A stretch of 21,117 bases of DNA, taken from Gamarada debralockiae (Eukaryota > Ascomycota > Leotiomycetes > Helotiales > Hyphodiscaceae). Shown piece by piece: positions 9,342 through 19,624 of this stretch (positions are counted from its first letter, which is position 1; each line of letters starts with the position of its first letter). The notes under the pieces were generated by a model. The model was not told where the DNA came from. It did no database searches and saw only the letters and a program-made list of their open reading frames with translations. The translations under genes and the position numbers were made by a program. Where the stretch lies: contig NXFV01001673.1 in assembly GCA_002803225.1 (NCBI GenBank), positions 1 through 21,117 of the forward strand. Reading direction: 5' to 3'.

Positions 9342-9884
9342 GTTGAAGGAAATTATCATGCGAAAACAGGTTGCTGGTGGGTTAAAATAGAAAAGAACGT
9401 GAGGAGGTGGAGTCAAATCTGGGAGTCGCGTTTTGGGGATGATCGATAGCGATATCGCGCAAGCGAGATTTTAGGTTTGTCCTGCTTAGTCATTCAAGAA
9501 CGAAAATAGGGGGTGCGCCTGAAAATGGATGTCGACCACATTGCGATCAATCTTTGGTAGAAGACTTCCTTCGGCGTCCAAAAATCTTCCAATGTGCCAG
9601 TGAATCTGAACAGTTTAGGCGTTCTTGAAGTGAATTCCAGGAGACATTTTGTCCCGGAGTAATTAATAAATTTGGGATTTCAGGACCATTTGCAAAGTCC
9701 TCAAAAACACTTCCCTCAACTTATCACGGACATATAAAGGAGAAAAGACCTCTTGTATCATCGCTACTCTCTCGGTGAATCATTACATATACAACGCTAA
9801 TTGAGCTTCCCAAAGACTTCCTCCCGAACTGAATGCTATCGATGGAACGGAGTAATATCAATACCTAGTGCCTGAACACGAGCT
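9342..9884. other. Intergenic: dcn1 promoter and mvp1 3' flank
   Basis: This 543-base gap separates the dcn1 start codon from the mvp1 stop codon, both on the minus strand. It must hold the dcn1 promoter and the mvp1 3' untranslated region. I see no further gene, repeat or RNA. Confidence 0.5.
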
Positions 9885-12284
9885 TTACTCCCCAATAGGC
9901 ATACTTTCAAGCTCCTCATGTAGTTGCTTCCAGTTATCAGCTTGCAGCTCAGAATACTTTACACGCTCTTGTGCCCACTCCTGGTTCCATCTGCTGACGT
10001 GGTACTGCGATTGTTGGAAAAAGACGAGTTCATCTCGAACACACTCCTTGATGAACACACTACGGGCGTGCTGAGCAACGATGGATTCCTTGTCCTGAAA
10101 ACTTGTTAGAACTATCATCCAGTATGTTTTAGAATATTTACCTTGATAATAGCCTCGGTAACCTTCTCGATCTCTCCTGGCTTGATCAAGTCTGTCGGCT
10201 TGGAACGGATAGTCACAAGCTTCGTCTCATTCGTCTGGATTCTCCGTTCCAAATATGGGATATTGTCCTTGTCGTATCGATCGCGGCGGTCGAACATATC
10301 TCTCATACTGACAAGAGCATCTCGCTGCCTCTTCAAATCTTCCAACACACCCTGATCCCAAGCTCTGGCCTCGTCTTCCAGAAGGCTCTGGCTGTTGGAT
10401 ACATGTTTCGCCGTGGCGTGAAGTCCCTCGTTAAGCAGGGGCACATCATTCGTATCCGTAGAATAAGTATCTTGAGATGCCTCAGTCAACGACGTTAGCG
10501 AGAGTGATAATCGAAGATGGTCTGCGGCAAGACCCTCGTTACGTTTCGCGAGTCGGTCCATGAGATTACAAAGGTTGATATATATTTCTGCCGATCGTCG
10601 AACTCCAGATCGGGTGGTCTCGAAAAGGTCGTTCAAAGTTGGCGACAGAGAATCCTCGAGTCCAGGGGGTAAAGGTCTTCCGACGAATTCCTCTTGAACA
10701 GAGATAGTTGCTTGCTTCCGCCATACCGCAAGCTCCTGGTGCTATTAGCAAACTTGGCCTTAGCGAAAGTGCCTCCAATCAGACACACACTTGGAAACTC
10801 ACTGTTGGAACTGTCAAAAACATAATGACTAATTGCTCTTGGCTTAAGACAGGATGTCTGACAAGAGCATTCGCAAATCTTACTAGTCCTCTCCGGCGTT
10901 TCTCAATGAAGGTATTATCAGCAGCAAGATGATTTCCGTTGACTGGAGCAATTAGCATCATCCGGCTTGAGTATAATAAGACCAACTTACCTCCAACTCT
11001 TTTGGGCGGTAACAAGGGTAGCTGCCTGAAGGGGTATCGCTTGTGCAAACAATCCAGGAGCCAAACGAAGTCGCTGTATCTCCTTACAACCTGGCTTCCC
11101 CTACGAGGGCTGCTGACTTGATAATTGTGATGTTGAAACATAAACATGCCCTCCTTCTCTGGTAATAGAGTAATCATCACATTCTCTTCAGGGCTTCCAC
11201 TTGTAGTTCTGCCTCCACCAAGAGATCGAATTGGCGCAGTTGGTGCAGGTCGGTCTCCACCGCCCCCTTCGCCATCGAAACCATCGCCGCCAATTGTAGA
11301 GCCTCCTGAGTTGCTGAAAGATGCATTTACATTGCCATCATATGAGCCCCAAACGCCAGTTACGGGGGCTGATTGATTATCTTGAGATGGACGGTTGGAT
11401 GTCCCATTCGATCCTTCCGTCGAGGTAGTTGTAAAAGTACTCGTTGTTCTGACCGGCTCGTGGACCCCATTACTAGCACTACCTGATGTACCATTGCTCT
11501 TCGGAGGGCTTGCTTCGTGGTTATGACCTCTGTGCATCGCTGGACTTCCCCATGGATCTGCCTCTGGAAACTCGAGAGAATTTTTGCGTATTGTACGTGG
11601 TTTCTGGTTTGAGATCGGTACACGTAGAGGCGCAGATACTGGTGCTTGCGGAGGAGTCGTAGGTCGCTGTGGAGGCTTCGCGGCGAGTTCTTCAATGCCA
11701 GGAAATGTTGACGAGGATGTGTTTAAGCTTGGAAGCTTTGGCTTTGGTAGATCTGCAGCATTGTCAGCTCAATTCAGCGGACTCTCACAGGATAAGCACT
11801 GACTCCTTCTTCTCTCATCGACGCCATCCAGAGTAATATCTTCATGTTCTTGTGCCAGTCCAATCAAGGCAAGCAAAACATTGAACTCGTTTCGACCAAG
11901 GTCTGTAAGCTGCCCACCAGACGTTATGACGCTCACGATACGGCTTTGGTCATCCGCTCTCAGATTTGCTGCACTCAGTACTTTGGCAATCCCATTAACA
12001 CTTATCTTTCCTCCAATATTATCAGCTCCCTTCGCCACATCGTCGAACGTATCGATATAGCTGTCCGGGACATCAGACGCAGGGAGCAGACTCTTGATCA
12101 ATTCGCCTCGAGCTGCTTTCTTTGGCGTAGGTATACCCCATGGCGATGTGCCTGGTCCATCATCATCTGCGAATAGAGAAGACTTCGATCCTGGAGCCGG
12201 ACTTGCTTCGTCGTCGAACAATGAGAGGCGGGACTTGGCTGCTGCTGCTGCGGGCTCGTCTGGCGGTTCTCCGAACAGCGACAT
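9885..12284 (-). CDS. mvp1: Sorting nexin MVP1 (PX-BAR protein, SNX8-like)
   Basis: This endosomal membrane protein is required for vacuolar protein sorting and retromer-related recycling. Exons are 12284-11804, 11752-10991, 10942-10803, 10735-10142 and 10094-9885 (2187 bases, 728 residues, phases consistent). The frame also opens from a GTG at 12308, but the ATG MSLFGEPPDE matches the family start. Residues 1-160 form the conserved N-terminal region (SLFDDE, SPWGIPTPKK, LLPASDVPDSYIDTFD). A low-complexity Ser/Gly/Thr/Pro linker covers about 161-345. The PX domain spans about 350-460, with the phosphoinositide-binding RRYSDFVWLLDCL at 383-395 and PLLPPKRV following. The C-terminal BAR-like helical region begins with ELAVWRKQATIS and contains ETTRSGVRRSAEIYINLC. 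The 48-base intron at 10943-10990 is a multiple of three with no in-frame stop. Confidence 0.94.
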
Positions 12285-13128
12285 GGCGACGAAGCTTGAG
12301 GATGACACAGGAACTATAGCAAAATAAGGAAATATAATGCAATTGCTTGTGGACTTGCAGAGATGTTTATGAGTTGAGAGTTGGAGACTTGGAGAGCTCT
12401 GAACGCGGCAAGCGTCATCAGCCCTACCCTCCGATCTTGCCTCGCCTGGCCAACGGATCCCTGCAGGTCTCTAAAACTCACTCGGGTCGTCATAGCATGG
12501 ACTTTCGGCATCGCATTTCGATAGGACGTCGAGAATATGTTCTTTAATCGGAAATCGAGTGATTTGTTCCAAGTATGTTTCTAATTACGCAACTCTGAGC
12601 TCTCCTTGGTACCACCGTACCTCTCTGTCCGCCGTGACATCTCGAGCCAGCTTCACGCGACTCAGGAAGCCCAGAGTTTGAAAGCGAAGATGATTACCGC
12701 ATTAATGGGGTAACAAGATATCATTTGCTCAATTATATTTCAGCGATTAGAAGGGTACCACAAGCCTCTCAGGGAGACATGAGTCTTGGCCGCTCACTCC
12801 AATTGAGCAGTTAAACTCAAGAGCATTGAGGAAACCGACTCTGTCTGAAGTGTCCCCATTCAATCGCTGAACTATCCAGAACGATTAGGGTCTTGTATTC
12901 CAATCAGTACTGTACCGTAGTGCGGCCTTGATTGGGATATTATAACAAACGTTGGATGTCTTTTATTTTGAAGTTCTTCATCTGTCGCAGGCAGACCGCT
13001 CTTCTGTTATTGAAAACCACGAGCAGGAGAGTGTCCCTCTTGGTGGCCCGCTAAGTGGGTTCAATGGTTACAGATAACACTGTGTTATTTTTATTCTGAA
13101 TCAAAGTCCATGCCAGCCTCATAAATAA
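12285..13128. other. Intergenic stretch: mvp1 promoter and AT-rich spacer
   Basis: The part nearest 12285 should contain the mvp1 promoter and 5' untranslated region. The remainder has no open frame of interest on either strand and shows no clear repeat. It adjoins the decayed methyltransferase, so the spacer may be derived from decayed sequence, but I can see no homology signal. Confidence 0.45.
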
Positions 13129-13993
13129 TCATATCTCAAATTTGCATCTTAACTTCTTGCTGCTCTCTCCCAACCACAACATCAATTCAAACCTCAAATA
13201 CGCCTTCTCCTCTCTCGCCTCCCTCATGTCACTTGCCTCCATCTCCGCAATCTCACAAAAAGCGTCTCGAAAGCCGTTATCAGCTCTACACTGAAATCTC
13301 TCCTGGTACTCGGATCACTGTCGCTACTGATAACATCATGTTCGACCGACTGCGGTCCCACTGGCACGAAAGATATCTGGGCGATGGCATCCGTCAAGCG
13401 TCCTGCCAAGCATACTCGCCCACCTGTTGATAGTACCAATGCCTCTGTGAAGCGCAGCTCTCGGTGCCATTGCTTGAGCTTGCACAGTTTTGGAGGTTCT
13501 AGCTGCGAGGGCGGGATCGATCCATTGTAGCCAACCTCCCAGATTCGAGACCGCTTTCTCTCATTCATCTCCCACCAAAACTGTGACCAAGGATCTGACC
13601 GCGATGATATCAAAAGTGCCGCGGCGAGATTCTAGTAAAGGCTTCAGAATATCGTGGGTATGAAGAGTGATGTTTCCCAGAAATGTTGATGTTAGTAGGA
13701 ATTAGGCAGATGATATGTCGAACCCAGCCAACTGACAACTTGTTGGAACAATCTTGGAGATTTCGAGGAACCATATGCCTGTGCCAGTTTGAAATCGGCG
13801 ATTCGAAGGCTGGGTTTGTCGAAGGGGATTGATGGATGGATGAGGAATCGAAGACTTTGAGTGAGAAGGAAGTGTTGTAGGTTGAGCCTTAATTTCTCAG
13901 TACACTTGACTTTTATGCTTGGAAACGGTCAAATACACACCTTGCAGTCTCCTTCGCATCTCGATTGAGCCCATAGTATGCATCTCCTACCAT
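13129..13993 (-). pseudogene. Decayed SAM-dependent methyltransferase, fungal LaeA/UMTA type
   Basis: Pieces of one methyltransferase can be followed along the minus strand in several frames. Near 13993-13880 comes YYGLNRDAKETA, then LNLQHFLLTQ and HPSIPFDKPSLRIAD. A frameshift follows, then SAM-binding motif I as GTGIWFLEISKIVP (GTGIW at 13785-13771) and CQLAGFDISSA. An in-frame TAA stop (13704-13702) interrupts next, then NITLHTHDILKPL and TFDIIAVRSLVTVLVGDE. A TGA stop (13563-13561) falls where the family usually has Trp. After it GGWLQW survives, but the usual LLKPGG lead-in is shortened. More frame changes precede a C-terminal remnant (EYQERFQ, EKAYLRFEL), which ends at 13129. An intron remnant begins near 13953 with a poor acceptor. 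The two stops and the damaged glycine motif fit C-to-T or G-to-A changes, as in repeat-induced point mutation. In the family, members act as SAM methyltransferases or LaeA-like regulators; this copy cannot encode an active enzyme. Confidence 0.8.
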
Positions 13994-14506
13994 GGGGTGT
14001 AAAATATGTCGTGGTGGACAGTGCTCAGACGATAGAGGGAGCTGAGAGCTGCAGTTATTAAAAATGAAGAACATGGAGAAAACAGCGGGCAAATGTGAGT
14101 TATTGTCTTACTTACAGAGGCCAGCTGAGATAAGGTTGAATTTCATACAAGTTCTCGTAAATCGGACCATTACGAGTACAGATCTGCGGTTTCACGATGC
14201 GACCTCTCTCTGAGATCGTCAGGTCGGGCCCCCGGATTTCTGAGGTAAGACCATCGTTACAGCATAATTTCTCTAATGTTGAACTATCAAGCATATAAAT
14301 GCTGAGGTAATGAGCCTCCAATTGTAGGTCCTGATTATCTTGGGTCCTTTCAGCTAAAGAAAAGTTCAGGGGTGGCTTGGTCGATGCTGAAGAATTGCAC
14401 AGTGAAAAGGGGAAGCGAGACCCACGATATTCTCATCTCAAATGCGGTATCTTTGATATATAATTTACACAATGTACACATGTTACGTAAGACAGCGACT
14501 GACTGC
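13994..14506. other. Spacer between the methyltransferase remnant and mrpl10
   Basis: This stretch would hold the former promoter of the decayed methyltransferase and the 3' flank of the uL15m gene. A minus-strand frame at 14112-14321 has no recognisable domain, and I see no link to the methyltransferase family. No RNA gene or repeat was found. Confidence 0.4.
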
Positions 14507-15458
14507 CTACCAAATCCTGTTGTCTCCTGCCGCCGCTGCTGCTGCACCAGCCTTCTTGGTCCTCCGACGAGTATAAGTACCCGGAGTCTTGTAGAACAAA
14601 CTAGGTCCATGACCTTCCTCAACCAAATGACTCAAGTAACCCCTATGTCCCGAGTCCCGATAGTATTCCATATCTTTACGGCTTGTTGGGTCTGGCAAAC
14701 GATACGTAAAGGGTAACGCTGATGATGATACAGCAGCCAGAATTGGCGATTGACCTTCGACTGCCGGTGTGTAAGGAAGAGATGTAAAAGTCGATTCGGA
14801 CTCGCCCTTCAGAATCCTCTTTATCGATGTTTTCGTGTAGAATCTAGTTGTGACCTTCCCTCCTACAGCCTCGATCGCATTGATAGCTTCGGTGGACGCG
14901 CGTGAGACGAGGATATTGATTGGTGTCTTGAGTTGTTCCTTTCCTCTTGCCAGTAGCTTCACTCCATCTTTAACACCGTGCAGGCATCGCGAGTCGTTCA
15001 ATTCCTTCACGGTAATGGGACGTGTGGGATCAAGTCGACCTTGGTCTATCCAAGACTGTATTCGATCTAGATTGATTGGAGACATCTCAACTGAAAATCT
15101 GAACTACGAATTAGTAAAGTTTCATTGCCAATCGCTGTGCTCAGAAAACATACCGGTTCTCAAACCCCCTTTTCCCATGGACGATCTCTTGTGGTGTCTG
15201 ACCACCTTGGAATCGTGCCGGCACCTTCCCATGCTGCTTCTGGCCCTTATGACCACGTCCTGATGTTTTACCCTTCCCCGAGGATGGACCTCTACCACGT
15301 CGAATCCGTTTGTTGTAAGCTCCTGGGGTATCTGACAATGCTCCAAGAATCGAGGCATTGCGAACCTGCATGAGCGGTAATAGGAATGCCGTTAAAGGAG
15401 CGGATGTCACGGGCCCAGCCCTGCAGTATGCCGTGAGCGCAGGTAATCGTGGAGGCAT
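14507..15458 (-). CDS. mrpl10: Mitochondrial large-subunit ribosomal protein uL15m (MRPL10)
   Basis: This is a component of the mitochondrial large ribosomal subunit, the bacterial L15 homologue. Exons are 15458-15154 and 15098-14507 (897 bases, 298 residues). The intron has a GTATGT donor, a TTACTAATT branch point and a TTCAG acceptor. The first 35 or so residues are Ala/Leu/Pro-rich with scattered Arg and few acids, as expected of a mitochondrial presequence. The L15 signature follows: [26 protein letters not shown], and [20 protein letters not shown]. After the intron come [42 protein letters not shown] and the [18 protein letters not shown] segment conserved in L15/L18e proteins. The tail is a fungal extension ending in a basic/poly-Ala stretch. 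The gene is divergent from the GT90 gene. Confidence 0.93.
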
Positions 15459-15819
15459 GGTTAATTGATGGGCTAGCGCTGAAGGTCAACGAGGCCGTTA
15501 TGATTTTTATCGAGAGCGATTGACGTCGTTGCCGCTTTAGTAAACTTTAAGTGGCAGTTTAAGAGCAGCGAAAAGTCCCACTTAAAAGTGCTTGGCGCGA
15601 CCCCCAAAGAAGGAGGCGTGCCGCATTTTAACAGTTCTGGCCTCGTATGCGAAATACTGGGAGAAATTCGAGCGCACACAACCCCTTTAGGAGGTTCAAC
15701 CTCTCAATGGCCATTTGTACCTATACTGTATCCTCACTGTCTTTGTACCCTCGATGATGCTTCTAGGAAGCGTATTCTCAATTTTAATCTTATAGAGCGG
15801 GACCCTAAACCTCAACGCG
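15459..15819. promoter_or_regulatory. Divergent promoter region between mrpl10 and the GT90 gene
   Basis: This 361-base gap separates two outward-facing start codons. It contains an inverted pair TTTAAGTGG (15546-15554) and CCACTTAAA (15578-15586) separated by 23 bases, which could be a regulator site or a chance palindrome. No other known element was recognised. Confidence 0.5.
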
Positions 15820-17913
15820 ATGGTAGGCTTCGACCATGGGAAGCGGCGAGTTTTCCTGCTTCTGGCGGGCGTGGCATTCGTTATTCTCACCTTGAATCTT
15901 TCCATGCTATCGGGGACTGATGTGCGATCAACAATCAAAAACATCCCTATCCCAGGCAAGCCAAAGGGGACCACTTCCCCAGATCCCAATGTAGGTTCTC
16001 CTTTTAAACACATTGCACTCTACCTATGCTAAACCTTGAGGTAGATTCCCAAAATTCCATCATGGCATCATGACAACGAGAACTTCGAAGACTACGCGAA
16101 CATCGATGACCAACACCCAATTGCGGGCCTGATGAAAGCGGCGGATGAGGCATGGGCAGCATACGATGAGAGCAGGTCCATGACCTTCAAAGAGACGGTA
16201 GCCAAGTACAGGAGTAATTATGGAAGACATCCGCCTCCAGGGTTTAGGGATTGGTACAAATTCGCGCGAGACAGGAACGTTCACAATATCGACGATTTCG
16301 ATCAGATTATGGATGATCTGCGGCCCTTCTGGGGTGTGGAGCCCGCTATCATACGATCTCACGCTGCACATTTGCATGAGGAAGAAAGTAATGGAATTTC
16401 AGGTCTTCACATACGGGACAACAAGATTTGGAAGATCACCAATCCAGACCCCTGGCGAGTTGAAGTATTCGCCAAGATGGTGGAACCATTCATTAAGTTT
16501 TTGCCAGACATGGATATTGCTATGAATCGATTGGACCAGCCTCGAGTGGTTGTTCCCTGGGACGACATGCAAGCCCTTCTTGCTGCGGAAGCCCAAACTA
16601 GGCACATACTTGTCGACTCTCCGGCTGAGTGGACAAAGAATATGTCAAACATGCTCAAGGAAAATGACACAGCTCCTGTCATCACAGATCCCAAATTCTT
16701 CTCGGCTCCTGGTCAGCAGTACATGTTAATAGCCAAGGAAGCATGTCCGCCGGAATCCCATGCTAGAGACGGTATCTCTTCTCCGAGTTCAGCCGAGTCC
16801 TTATACAAAAATCCACAAGGTGGTTTCGTAACCAATTTCAATCGCTCTACTGATCTATGTACGGTTGGCCCCGAGATCGAGAATAAGCATGGGTTCCTGT
16901 TCGCGCCGAGCACCATTGAGGCCACCAAAAGTCTTCTCCCAATATTCGGTGAATGTAAAGTCAATGTCAACAGCGATATTCTATTCCCAGCAAATATGTA
17001 CTATAAGCAGGACGACCGTTATGATTATGATCATGAGCATGAAGAGGATTTCGATTACGACTGGGATGACAAGGAGGATATGGCATTCTGGAGAGGTGTC
17101 ACTTCGGGAGGGACGAACACCGCCGATAATTGGAAAGATATGCACCGTCAACGACTTGTCCAAATCACTAACGGAACGATCATGGCCAACAAAGAGGTTC
17201 GAATCATGACGGAAAGCACTGGAAAGAGGGGAGCCTACGAGAACTTCAACAATTTTCATCCCAACCAATTTGCCAACCACTATACGGATATTGGTTTCAC
17301 AGAACCTACCAACTGCGTACCGAATTGCGATTTCTACGCCGGCGTATGGACGTACAAGAATAAGACATCGTTGATGGAACAGTTTAAGAACAAGTATATG
17401 GTTGATGTGGATGGCATGTCCTTTTCGGGGAGGTGGCGTGCCTTCATGGAAAGCAAGAGTCTTGGTATCAAGAGCACCATCTTCAGAGAATGGCACGACT
17501 CAAGACTTTTTGCCTGGCGACACTTTGTCCCACTGGACAATCGATATGACGAAATTTATAGCATTTTAACCTACTTCATCGGTCTCGGAAGCCCATCAAA
17601 CGCCGGCAAGAAAGGAGAACCTTATGTCCAGAGGCATGATTTCGAGGGCCGTAAGCTTGCAAGGCAGGGTAGAGAGTGGGCTTCAAAAGTGCTTAGGCGT
17701 GAGGATATTGAGGTCTGTATATCTCTGAGCTCTGACTTCTACAATTACAATGACTGACCCGTTCCTCAGATCTACACCTACCGCCTACTGATTGAGTACG
17801 CACGAATCATCGATGACAACCGTGATCGAATTGGTTACTCGGGTGATGGAAGCGAACTCGACAAATTCGACATGGCTCGCCCCATGAGCCTTTTTAATGG
17901 TGGTCACGGTTGA
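15820..17913 (+). CDS. CAP10-type glycosyltransferase, family GT90, type II membrane protein
   Basis: Family members include the cryptococcal capsule protein Cap10/Cap59-associated xylosyltransferases and eukaryotic POGLUT enzymes; the donor is usually a UDP-sugar and the site the ER/Golgi. Exons are 15820-15990, 16045-17712 and 17770-17913 (1983 bases, 660 residues). The N-terminus is KRRVFLLLAGVAFVILTLNL, a basic residue cluster followed by one hydrophobic segment (about residues 10-27), which indicates a signal anchor with a luminal catalytic domain. The GT90 landmarks are FWRGVTSGGTN (about 405-415), KYMVDVDGMSFSGRW (about 507-521) and SKSLGIKSTIFREWHDSRL (about 527-545), followed by HFVPLD. 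An acidic Tyr/Asp-rich insert (about 383-399) precedes the first motif. Removing the last intron (GTCTGT donor, CTGAC branch point) restores REDIEIYTYRLLIEYAR. The substrate cannot be told from sequence alone. Confidence 0.9.
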
Positions 17914-18012
17914 CTGTAATGGAAACGGACTGGAAGGGCATAGCTGCATATGAGCGAGGTGTTTGGGGATTTCCATCTACTAGTAGGCATGTATGGAATG
18001 TTTGTATAAATG

Positions 18013-18014
18013 TA
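18013..18014. repeat. Left TA target-site copy of the MITE-like element
   Basis: This TA dinucleotide adjoins the outer end of the left inverted repeat. Its partner is at 18236-18237. Two bases alone are weak evidence; the symmetry of the arms is what supports reading it as a target duplication. Confidence 0.45.
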
Positions 18015-18235
18015 CGAAAGTAGTTTTCATAAATGATGAATAAGCGAATACTACCCTTTCTACCACATTTTCCCTAACCAAACTCCCTACTAACTAAAAT
18101 TACTACCTCATAGACTCTCACTTACGTCTATCAACCTCTTCTATCTTTTCTGGCATCGAATCTAAATTTGGTGGGGGTATAATGGGGTAGATAGGGTAGC
18201 ATTCGCTTATTCATCATTTATGAAAACTACTTTCG
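18015..18235. mobile_element. MITE-like element with 50-base terminal inverted repeats, flanked by TA
   Basis: The left arm (18015-18064) and the reverse complement of the right arm (18186-18235) match at about 48 of 50 positions. The first 35 are identical, starting CGAAAGTAGTTTTCATAAAT. A TA dinucleotide lies directly outside each end (18013-18014 and 18236-18237), matching the TA target duplication of Tc1/mariner/pogo-type elements. The roughly 120-base interior is AT-rich and carries no open frame, so the element would be non-autonomous. It starts about 100 bases after the GT90 stop codon and may lie within that gene's 3' untranslated region. The class is inferred from structure only. The arms could instead be a simple large hairpin not derived from a transposon. 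Confidence 0.7.
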
Positions 18236-18565
18236 TACGAAAGTTAGCATCTTACCTATTCATGTCACTCTACTGATCTATATCAGAATGCGGCTAGCTT
18301 AAACAACGTACTTGTTCCGAGTTTTTGTATATAATCATAGCATATGAGCCACAACCTGCAAAGTATCAAGACCCTGGAATAGTTGAACTCGAGTGACAAA
18401 ACGCTGTAAGGCCTGTAATTCGATGAGAAGAGCCTCTCAAGTCCGAGTGTTGAAGCTTCATTTTGAGAGACAAAGGCTGGAGACAGAATATGTATTCAAC
18501 TAGATTCCTAATCCCCGAAAAGTCTAAGGTTCAAGATCGTGGTAGAAAAAAGAGTCTTTCATGAT

Positions 18566-19624
18566 CTACTTCCACGCAAACGCAACCCAAGCAACCATCT
18601 TGATACCAACATCCTTCTCAGTCTGCTGAAAGGCCGGCAATTTACTGACTTCTTCCTTCAAAGCCTTCTCCAACCTGACGAGCTCTTCCTCGCTATACCC
18701 CTTATAGAACACTGTAACATCAAGTCAGCACAACTTCACAAATCCAGAAACCGATCAATCTTTCATCAGAAAATACGTACTGTCCTTAAAATTCATCAGG
18801 TTCCCCACTAGCTCTTCCAAAGTTGGTGCTTCCATCCTGCCCACCACACTCTTCACCTGGACCTTATTCCCAAACCCCGCCTCTTCCATATGTTTCATCA
18901 ACCACCATCCATTATTCCACCCATCTGGTATACCCCACGAAAACGGTTTCTCGTGAGGGCGCACGACTAGAGCTGCGTTCTCGAATGCTGTGGTGAAGTT
19001 GCGTTCTGCTATCATCGTCAGCCCTCCACCTCTCTTTTAACTCCTCAGCCCTAACGTTGGAAGGGATTGGGAGGGGAAGGAAGAGGTTATACCAGACCAC
19101 GTTGTTACAACGGCCACACCCTCCGGTTTGAGAACCCTATACATCTCCGCCGCTGCTTTCCCAGGACCAGTAAGGTCATCGGGCGCCTGCGAGAACCCGA
19201 AATTCGTGATAACATGGCTGAAAGTGTTGTCCCCCAACGTCTTCAAATCCCTTACATCAAGTACATCAGTTTCGACATTCTCCCATTTCTTCTCTTCAGT
19301 CTTGGACTTGACGATATCGATCACAGCTGGTGCGAGGTCACAGGCCTTTATGTGAGCGTCAGGATGCTGGGACTTGATGAGCTGTGTCACGATGCCGGGG
19401 CCACATGCGTTGTCGAGAATGTAGGATGAGGGTGTGATGGGTGCGAGATGGGCAAGGTCTGAGATGAAGACTTTAGCGATGTTGAGGGTGGCGTTCGAGC
19501 CCATTCGCTCGTAGGTGTTGCTGTGGGCGTTGTGGAAGGAATAGGATGCCATGGCTGCGTTCCTCCTCAAAGATTGCTTGAAAATCTTTGGAAATTGGTG
19601 TTTAGGAAGTATTTTGGATATCAT
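18566..19624 (-). CDS. Class I SAM-dependent methyltransferase, substrate unknown
   Basis: Exons are 19624-19093, 19005-18781 and 18711-18566 (903 bases, 300 residues). Motif I is YILDNACGPGIVTQLI (about residues 68-83) and the acidic residue after it is in KACDLAPA (about 93-100). A VLDVRDL segment near 121-127 would contact the adenine, and FSHVITNFGF (135-144) is motif II/IV-like. MYRVLKPEGVAVVTTW is the usual strand-5 region. The C-terminal part (FENAALVVRPHEKPFSWG, WLMKHMEEAGF, FYKGYSEEELVRL, VGIKMVAWVAFAWK) resembles fungal small-molecule methyltransferases. The first 24 residues are basic and lack acids (MISKILPKHQFPKIFKQSLRR), so a mitochondrial signal or an unused upstream start are both possible; the alternative ATG is at 19552. 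The acceptor of exon 2 is a tandem TAGCAG. Neighbours give no hint of the substrate. Confidence 0.85.

Larger units (their letters stand above)
17914..18565. other. Spacer between GT90 and the methyltransferase, holding a MITE-like element
   Basis: This region holds the 3' flank of the GT90 gene and the 3' flank of the minus-strand methyltransferase. Apart from the inverted-repeat element described separately (18015-18235), nothing was recognised: no credible coding frame, RNA gene or tandem repeat. Confidence 0.5.

Noticed and set aside
12285..12308. GTG-initiated N-terminal extension of mvp1
   Set aside because: The ATG at 12284 begins the family-like MSLFGEPPDE, so the extension is just open 5' sequence.
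13224..13613. 129-codon minus-strand frame as a separate small gene
   Set aside because: It overlaps the methyltransferase relic and gives only short family-like pieces in this frame; the better reading is a frameshifted pseudogene.
14112..14321. 69-codon minus-strand frame
   Set aside because: No recognisable domain or splice link to either neighbour.
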